Source: Oscillospiraceae bacterium (GTDB lineage: Bacteria > Bacillota > Clostridia > Oscillospirales > Butyricicoccaceae). Taken from it: a DNA stretch of 11,452 nucleotides. How positions within the stretch are numbered: the stretch's first letter is position 1; the number at the start of each line of letters is the position of its first letter. Position numbers and translations under genes: made by a program. Below the pieces are notes generated by a model. That model saw only the letters and a program-made list of their open reading frames with translations, made no database searches and had not been told where the DNA came from. Shown piece by piece: positions 7,205 through 11,452 of this stretch. Location: assembly GCA_902797555.1 (NCBI GenBank), contig CADBTM010000214.1:1-11452 (forward strand), in the 5' to 3' direction.

Positions 7205-8074
7205 TTACGATAACCTCCTTTTGGCGGCCAGTCCGGTGGGCGTGGCCGCAAGTCCGCCGTCGCCGGTCTCCCGGATGCAGGCAGGCATGGAATTGCCGAT
7301 TTGCAGCATGGCATCGATGACTTCGTCCAGCGGAATAAAGCTCTCAATGCCGGCCAGTGCCATATCGGCGGCAGTGATAGCCAGCACGGCGCAGATGCCG
7401 TTGCGCTTGACGCAGGGCACCTCCACCAGTCCGGCCACCGGGTCGCAGGCCAGCCCCAGCGTGTTTTTGAGCGCCAGGGCGGCGGCGTTGACACACTGAC
7501 GGGGCGTGCCGCCCATTATGTCTACCAGAGCGGCGGCGGCCATGGCCGATGCCGCGCCGCATTCTGCCTGACATCCGCCCTCGGCGCCAGAGATGGTGGC
7601 GCGGTTTGCGATGACGCCGCCCACGCCTCCGGCGGTGAGCAACGCTTCCACGGCATCCCGGTCGGAAAAGCCGAACTCCTCCTGGGCGGCGATGAGCACG
7701 CCGGGCAAAATGCCCGCCGAGCCCGCCGTGGGTGCGGCAGCGATGACTCCCATGGCGGCGTTATAGCCGCTGGTGGCCAGCGCATAGGAGACCGCCTTGG
7801 CCTCCAAATTGCCCAGCAGATTTTTGTGATTGCGCAGATGGTTGTAATAGCGGGCGGCGTCCCCGCCGGTCAGTCCGCTCACCGAGCGCATATCGGTGGC
7901 GATGCCGGCGCTTGCGGCGTTTTTCATCACCTGCCACGTCCGCTCGGTCTTGTTCAGAATCGAGGCCTGTGCCTCGCCCGTCTCCCGCTGCTCGACCCGC
8001 AGAACGGTTTGTCCCAAGGGCAGGCCGCTTTTTGCGGTCTCGTCCAGCAGAGATTCGATGCTGTCCAGATCCAT
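7205..8074 (-). CDS. sdaAA: L-serine dehydratase, iron-sulfur-dependent, alpha subunit
   Basis: 289 residues. It carries the 4Fe-4S catalytic domain that deaminates L-serine to pyruvate and ammonia without pyridoxal phosphate. Candidate cluster cysteines are C168 in EGGCQAECG and C210 and C221 in GLACDPVAGLVEVPC; C172 is an extra nearby cysteine. Other family marks are SGLTGGDA (66-73), PTAGSAGILPG (115-125), NAALALKN (about 196-204) and the end GGLAATPTG (273-281). It pairs with the beta subunit encoded 18 nt upstream, as is usual in Gram-positives where the two parts of the E. coli-type single chain are separate. AAGGAG precedes the ATG. The cluster is oxygen-labile in characterised members, consistent with an anaerobe. 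Confidence 0.96.
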   Translation of the reverse strand: MDLDSIESLLDETAKSGLPLGQTVLRVEQRETGEAQASILNKTERTWQVMKNAASAGIATDMRSVSGLTGGDAARYYNHLRNHKNLLGNLEAKAVSYALATSGYNAAMGVIAAAPTAGSAGILPGVLIAAQEEFGFSDRDAVEALLTAGGVGGVIANRATISGAEGGCQAECGAASAMAAAALVDIMGGTPRQCVNAAALALKNTLGLACDPVAGLVEVPCVKRNGICAVLAITAADMALAGIESFIPLDEVIDAMLQIGNSMPACIRETGDGGLAATPTGLAAKRRLS

Positions 8075-8092
8075 AGTATGCTCCTTTCCCGG

Positions 8093-8755
8093 TCAAAACC
8101 GCTCGATCATGGTGGCGCCCGAGACGCTTTCGATCTGGCGCAGCCGCCGGATGGTCTCGTCGTCCACCGGCACGTCGGTCTCCACCACGGTGATCACGTC
8201 CCCCTCCCTGCGGGTGCGGGACAGGCGAAGATTTCCGATGTTATAGCCGCTGGCGGTCAGCTCGTGGGCGATATTCGCCAGCACGCCGGGGGCGTCCTTG
8301 TGAAAGAGGATCACCGTATCCTCCTCAAAGGCGGCCTCCACCTCCATGCCGTTGATCTCGGTGACGCGGATCGCTCCGCCGCCCACCGATGCGCCCATCA
8401 GCCGCAGCCTGTCGGATTTGGTGGCAGCCTCGATGAGAACGGTATTGGGGTGCAGCCGGGGATCCTCGGCGGTATGGATCTCGTAATGCAGCCCGCGAAA
8501 CTCGGCCAGAGCAAGGCTCTCCCGGATCTTTTCGTTGTCGGTTTCAAAGCCCAGAAGTCCGCCGATCACCGCCTTGTCCGTGCCGTGTCCCCTGTAGGTT
8601 TCGGCAAAGGAGCCGTAAAAGGTGATCTTTGCGGTTTTGATCTCCCCGCCCAGCAGCTTGCGGCAGATCAGGCCGATGCGCACCGCGCCCGCCGTGTGGG
8701 AGGAGGACGGCCCTACCGTGATGGGGCCGAGCACGTCAAACAAACTGATACCCAT
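8093..8755 (-). CDS. sdaAB: L-serine dehydratase, iron-sulfur-dependent, beta subunit with ACT domain
   Basis: 220 residues. The N-terminal domain shows the family markers FDVLGPITVGPSSSHTAGA (6-24), GHGTDKA (57-63), HPNT (102-105) and GASVGGG (121-127). A C-terminal ACT domain covers about 147-220 (VILFHKDAPGVLANIAHEL onward), a small-molecule-binding fold often responding to amino acids. It associates with the alpha subunit to form active serine dehydratase. It starts 12 nt after the dehydrogenase-like gene, with AGGAGG seven bases upstream of the ATG, so co-translation in one operon is likely. Confidence 0.96.
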   Translation of the reverse strand: MGISLFDVLGPITVGPSSSHTAGAVRIGLICRKLLGGEIKTAKITFYGSFAETYRGHGTDKAVIGGLLGFETDNEKIRESLALAEFRGLHYEIHTAEDPRLHPNTVLIEAATKSDRLRLMGASVGGGAIRVTEINGMEVEAAFEEDTVILFHKDAPGVLANIAHELTASGYNIGNLRLSRTRREGDVITVVETDVPVDDETIRRLRQIESVSGATMIERF

Positions 8756-8767
8756 GCGCTCGCCTCC

Positions 8768-10015
8768 TTATGGGAAGATGCCCCGGATGCGCTTTGCCTC
8801 GCAGACCTTTTCCAAGGCAAGCACAAAGGCGGCCATCCGCAGGGAGATTCCCCGGGACATGGCTGCCGCCCACACCCGGTCAAAGGTTTTGAGCAGCAGA
8901 TTCTTCATCATGCGATTGACCTCATATTCGTCCCACATCAGGGATTGGACATTCTGCACCCGTTCAAAGTAATCCACGATGACGCCGCCGGTGGTGGCAA
9001 CCAGATCGGGAATCACCGGAAGCGCCCTGCGCTCCAGCACCTCATAGCCGCTTTGCGTGATGAGGGCGCTGCCGCATTCCAGCACCAGCTCGGCCTGTAC
9101 GGTCTCGGCGCCGGCGCCGTCGATGAGGGGCGTCACGCCGCAGGTGGCGAGGACGGTACAGGGAGAAGCGATCAGCTCGCCGTCGGAAACATAGGTGATC
9201 CCGGCGGATTTATACTCGCTGAGCGAGCCGCCGCCCCGCTTGAATTCCAGCACCTCGGGGACGTCGATGCCGCCCTCCCGCCAGATGCCGCCCGACGCAT
9301 CGGACAGTCCGACGATGCGGACGCCCTCCTCATAGAGCATTTCGGCCGCGCTTTGTCCCACCTTGCCAAAGCCAAGCAAAACGGCGGTGCTCCGGTCCTG
9401 GGGCAGCTTGAGCCGCTTCATGGCCTCCTTGAGGACATAGACCGCGCCGCGGCCTGCTGCCTCTCTCCTGCCCACACTGCCGCCCAGCGGAACGGGCTTG
9501 CCGTTGACGATGCCGGGGATGGCGCAGCCGGCCATCATGCTGTAGGTGTCCATGATCCAGCCCATCACCCGCTCGTCCGTGCCCGCATCGGGAGAAAGGA
9601 TATCCAGATCGGGTCCGATCACCGGGAGGATCATCGCCGTATACCGGCGGGTAAGACGCACCAGCTCTTCCCTGCTCAGCGTGCCGGGATCGACGGTAAC
9701 GCCGCCCTCGGCGCCGCCGAAGGGCAGCCCTGCCAGCGTACATTTCAGCGTGGTCAGTCCGGCCTGCGCCCGCATGCTGTCATGATCCACCGAGGGGTGG
9801 AAAAGCACACCGCCCTTATAGGGGCCTAGCAGGCTGGAATGCTGAATCCGATAGCCTTGAAAGATGGTCACCGTTCCGTCGTCCATGGTGACTGGGATCG
9901 AGACGATCATTTCCCGCTCGGGGTACTTGGCAAACTCGTATTGGGTGCGGGACAGGCCGAGCTGCTCGGCAGCCCGGTCGATCATCAGGGTAAAGCTCTC
10001 ATACATGTTTTCCAT
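8768..10015 (-). CDS. Glu/Leu/Phe/Val dehydrogenase family protein with substituted active site (possible pseudoenzyme)
   Basis: 415 residues, the normal length for hexameric glutamate dehydrogenase. The N-terminal domain keeps GPYKGG (64-69), K91 and PDAGTDE (142-148, matching the catalytic Asp region). The Rossmann domain keeps GFGKVG (215-220) and GLSDASGGIW. Key family positions differ: the catalytic Lys of GGxKGG is Glu103 (GGAEGG); the Arg after KGG is Leu71; the Ser of GGVxVSYFEW, which contacts substrate in Clostridium symbiosum GDH (S380), is Asp348 (GGVIVDYFERVQN); the PAAxENQI segment reads ATCGVTPLI; and EGANGPTT reads ECGSALIT. The frame is intact and the fold retained, so this is not ordinary decay. 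It may be a regulatory subunit, as Thermus GdhA is for GdhB, or an enzyme for another substrate. First gene of the serine dehydratase operon; AGGTGA lies six bases before the ATG. Homology is certain, activity doubtful. Confidence 0.88.
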   Translation of the reverse strand: MENMYESFTLMIDRAAEQLGLSRTQYEFAKYPEREMIVSIPVTMDDGTVTIFQGYRIQHSSLLGPYKGGVLFHPSVDHDSMRAQAGLTTLKCTLAGLPFGGAEGGVTVDPGTLSREELVRLTRRYTAMILPVIGPDLDILSPDAGTDERVMGWIMDTYSMMAGCAIPGIVNGKPVPLGGSVGRREAAGRGAVYVLKEAMKRLKLPQDRSTAVLLGFGKVGQSAAEMLYEEGVRIVGLSDASGGIWREGGIDVPEVLEFKRGGGSLSEYKSAGITYVSDGELIASPCTVLATCGVTPLIDGAGAETVQAELVLECGSALITQSGYEVLERRALPVIPDLVATTGGVIVDYFERVQNVQSLMWDEYEVNRMMKNLLLKTFDRVWAAAMSRGISLRMAAFVLALEKVCEAKRIRGIFP

Positions 10016-10057
10016 ATCGCATCACCTGACAAAATAAACAATCTTCCTGCATCATTT

Positions 10058-10071
10058 TTGTGCACAGCGCT
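10058..10071. repeat. 14-bp repeat, copy 1 (leader of the dehydrogenase-like gene)
   Basis: Plus strand TTGTGCACAGCGCT. It matches copy 2 at 10187-10200 in 13 of 14 bases, same orientation, starts 129 bp apart. It contains the self-complementary core TGTGCACA. This copy lies in the predicted 5' leader of the dehydrogenase-like gene, about 40-50 nt after the transcription start. Confidence 0.5.
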
Positions 10072-10114
10072 GTTTTTTACGGTTTTGCCGTTCAGCGGCG
10101 CTGCGGTTGCCTTG

Positions 10115-10143
10115 ATTATAACAAAAAGCCGTCCGCGATTCAA
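10115..10143 (-). promoter_or_regulatory. Sigma-A type promoter of the dehydrogenase-like/serine dehydratase operon
   Basis: Minus strand: -35 TTGAAT (10138-10143; 4 of 6), a 17-bp spacer, -10 TATAAT (10115-10120; perfect). Transcription would start near 10108, giving a leader of about 92 nt before the ATG at 10015. The -35 lies in the loop, and the spacer includes the second arm, of the terminator at 10123-10157, so termination of the rpoD-nif3 transcript and initiation of this operon share the same DNA. Confidence 0.85.
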
Positions 10144-10157
10144 GCAGACGGCTTTTT
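10123..10157 (-). terminator. Intrinsic terminator of the rpoD-nif3 operon
   Basis: Read on the minus strand: an 11-bp stem AAAAAGCCGTC/GACGGCTTTTT with a 13-nt loop. The GC core is GCCGTC/GACGGC, followed by five T, G and two more T. It begins 43 nt after the Nif3-like stop. The symmetric A and T tracts would allow it to work in both directions, but no plus-strand gene reads into it. Confidence 0.9.
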
Positions 10158-10186
10158 CCGTTTTGTACAATTTTGAGAGGCGTTTG

Positions 10187-10200
10187 TTGTGCACAGTGCT
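10187..10200. repeat. 14-bp repeat, copy 2 (upstream of the promoter, touching the Nif3-like stop)
   Basis: Plus strand TTGTGCACAGTGCT, one mismatch to copy 1. It ends on the last base of the Nif3-like stop codon. With copy 1 it brackets the terminator and promoter, as a pair of operators might, but two copies are weak evidence. Confidence 0.5.
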
Positions 10201-11015
10201 CAAAGCTCTTCAAAATTGGGCGTTTCCGGCAGGAAGATGCATTCCAGTCCCAGCTTCTCGAAAAAGCGGGTCATGGCGATGAGGGCAAACTTTTCGGTGG
10301 AATAATGGGTGCCGCCCACAAGGCTGACGCCGTTTTCCCGGGCTGCCTGATGGTTCCTTGCCACCCAAGGGATCCGGGGCGTGGTGATGCCGGTGAGAAA
10401 GGCGCAGATCCCCTTTTCCCGCAGCTCGGCATAGATATCCGGGTTGCTGGCTCCGCCGGCCATCAGCGCAACCTTGCCGCCCTTCAGCGCTTCTCCCCCG
10501 TAGGAATAGCACTTGATCGGGTGACCCAGCGCCTGTTCGACAGCATCGGAGAGCTGGGACAGGGTGGTAAAGGGAGAATCACACAAAAGACCCATCCGCA
10601 CCTGATTCTGCCAATAAAACTCCTCAAAGGGCGTCAGCCCCACTGCCTTCGCCAGATTGGTGCCGGGCGACCAGGGGCTGTTGCGATCCAGCGGGATATG
10701 ATAGGTAAACAGGCTGATCCGGCTTTGCCTCATGCGCTCCACCAGCTCTTTTGTGAGGGGAGGAGAGTCCTTTGTCAGGTCCTTTTTCTGGGAGACGGGA
10801 TGATGCGTGAACAGCAGGCAGTCGGTTTCCCCCTGCGTCTCGATCTGATCCATCACCTCGTCGGAGATAAAGGTGGCGGTAAAGACCTTGCGGATCCGGT
10901 CGGTGTTGTGATACTGCAGACCCATGGGCACGGAAAAGACCTCGGTGCACTCCCACGGACGGAGCTCCTGCTCCAGCGCCTGATAGACCGTTTTTGCATC
11001 AGTGGTGCGTTCCAT
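10200..11015 (-). CDS. Nif3-like dinuclear metal center protein (YqfO/YbgI family)
   Basis: 271 residues, similar to the short YbgI-type members and lacking the central insertion that makes B. subtilis YqfO about 370 residues. Metal-ligand motifs are present in order: HHP (71-73), H106 and D110 in YHIPLD, and H237 with E241 in GGTHYSTEKF. Members form toroidal hexamers with a two-metal site. They are often labelled GTP cyclohydrolase 1 type 2, an assignment that is not secure, so no reaction is given. It starts 19 nt after rpoD, with GGGAGAG close upstream of the ATG. In B. subtilis yqfO lies near sigA with trmK between them; here trmK is absent and the gene directly follows the sigma factor. 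An intrinsic terminator follows. Confidence 0.9.
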   Translation of the reverse strand: MERTTDAKTVYQALEQELRPWECTEVFSVPMGLQYHNTDRIRKVFTATFISDEVMDQIETQGETDCLLFTHHPVSQKKDLTKDSPPLTKELVERMRQSRISLFTYHIPLDRNSPWSPGTNLAKAVGLTPFEEFYWQNQVRMGLLCDSPFTTLSQLSDAVEQALGHPIKCYSYGGEALKGGKVALMAGGASNPDIYAELREKGICAFLTGITTPRIPWVARNHQAARENGVSLVGGTHYSTEKFALIAMTRFFEKLGLECIFLPETPNFEEL

Positions 11016-11034
11016 ATGTCTCTCCCTTTTTCTG

Positions 11035-11452
11035 TCAGTTGAGGAAGTCCTTCAGCTTTTTGGAGCGGGAAGGATGGCGCAGCTTGCGCAGCGCCTTTGC
11101 CTCGATCTGGCGGATACGCTCACGGGTGACGTTAAACTCCTTGCCCACCTCTTCCAGCGTGCGGGTACGGCCGTCCTCAATGCCAAAGCGCAGACGCAGC
11201 ACCTTTTCCTCTCTGGGAGTCAGGGTGCCCAGCACCTCCACCAGCTGCTCCTTGAGCAGGGTGAAGGATGCCACCTCGGCGGGTTCGGGTGCGTCGTCGT
11301 CGGGGATAAAGTCGCCCAGATGGGAATCCTCCTCCTCACCGATGGGGGTCTCCAGCGAGACAGGCTCCAGCGCGATCTTGAGGATGTCGCGCACCTTTTG
11401 CACGGGCATGTGCATCTCCTCGGCAACCTCTTCTGGGGTGGGATCGTGTCCC
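11035..11452 (-). CDS. rpoD: Primary RNA polymerase sigma factor RpoD/SigA, C-terminal 138 residues (gene enters from the right edge)
   Basis: Only the C-terminal part is in the window: the end of sigma region 3 (HDPTPEEVAEEMHMPVQKV, ETPIGEEEDSHLGDF) and all of region 4. Region 4 has TPREEKVLRLRFG and the -35-recognising helix-turn-helix TLEEVGKEFNVTRERIRQIE, then the invariant end ALRKLRHPSRSKKL. The strong match to the housekeeping class, not to alternative sigma factors, makes this the vegetative sigma factor that would read the two promoters annotated in this window. The gene ends in TGA and is followed after 19 nt by the Nif3-like gene, with which it is probably co-transcribed. The upstream part (regions 1-2, about 230 or more residues) and its promoter, often with dnaG, lie outside. 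Confidence 0.97.
   Translation of the reverse strand, partial: GHDPTPEEVAEEMHMPVQKVRDILKIALEPVSLETPIGEEEDSHLGDFIPDDDAPEPAEVASFTLLKEQLVEVLGTLTPREEKVLRLRFGIEDGRTRTLEEVGKEFNVTRERIRQIEAKALRKLRHPSRSKKLKDFLN

Noticed and set aside
6724..7494. A longer 256-codon version of the GNAT gene starting inside sdaAA
   Set aside because: The added N-terminal part is Arg/Pro/Trp-rich and is an out-of-frame reading of sdaAA. GNAT homology begins with the ATG at 7203, which has its own AGGAGG.
7301..9829. A plus-strand open frame of 842 codons antisense to sdaAA, sdaAB and the dehydrogenase-like gene
   Set aside because: The translation is rich in His, Gly and Ala with no recognisable domain, lies opposite three clear genes, and has no matching promoter or operon. 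GC-rich codon use on the minus strand keeps this antisense frame free of stops.
9999..10055. Short minus-strand upstream frame (18 codons, MMQEDCLFCQVMRYGKHV) overlapping the start of the dehydrogenase-like gene
   Set aside because: Its start resembles the HIT-family opening (DCxFC), and as a leader peptide it could couple translation. However, no ribosome binding site precedes it, the resemblance stops after a few residues, and a chance frame of this size is expected.
10058..10066. DnaA-box-like 9-mer TTGTGCACA in the intergenic region, considered as an origin-related site
   Set aside because: Only two imperfect copies, no AT-rich unwinding region and no dnaA/dnaN neighbourhood. The flanking repeat is better treated as a possible operator.

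Overview
The window is a gene-dense, GC-rich stretch of bacterial chromosome in which every gene I can support lies on the minus strand. Gene content and order point to Firmicutes, class Clostridia, probably the Oscillospiraceae/Ruminococcaceae side. The supporting signs are a murB-rapZ-yvcK-whiA-dnaE cluster, a sigA-type sigma factor next to a Nif3-like gene, two-subunit iron-sulfur L-serine dehydratase, and strong AGGAGG-type ribosome binding sites. I saw no mobile element, tRNA, rRNA or CRISPR. This is mostly core genome, with one odd metabolic gene.

In the direction of transcription (high to low coordinates) there are three units. Unit 1 (11452 to about 10123) is the C-terminal part of the primary sigma factor rpoD/sigA followed by a Nif3-like dinuclear metal protein, closed by a hairpin terminator. 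Unit 2 (promoter at about 10143-10115, terminator at 6703-6677) is a glutamate-dehydrogenase-family gene with altered active-site positions, then sdaAB and sdaAA (L-serine dehydratase) and a small GNAT acetyltransferase. Unit 3 (extended -10 promoter at 6666-6638) is murB, a three-TM DUF218/YdcF-like gene, rapZ, yvcK (glmR), whiA and the first 681 codons of dnaE, which runs off the left edge. Spacing is tight throughout: murB/ydcF-like and whiA/dnaE overlap by ATGA, the rapZ-yvcK gap is 3 nt and the sdaAA-GNAT gap is 1 nt.

Unit 3 makes functional sense as a cell-wall precursor and growth-control operon. MurB makes UDP-MurNAc. RapZ and YvcK/GlmR homologues elsewhere sense or control amino-sugar supply through GlmS, DUF218 proteins have envelope roles, WhiA affects division, and DnaE is a replicative polymerase. 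Unit 2 looks like amino-acid catabolism: serine to pyruvate plus ammonia, next to a dehydrogenase-fold protein.

The most interesting observation is that this dehydrogenase homologue keeps the fold and the NAD-binding glycine motif but has Glu where the family has its catalytic Lys, plus other active-site substitutions. It is a candidate pseudoenzyme or an enzyme with a new substrate. Second is its promoter: the -35 box lies in the loop of the preceding operon's terminator hairpin, and a near-identical 14-bp repeat flanks the arrangement on both sides.
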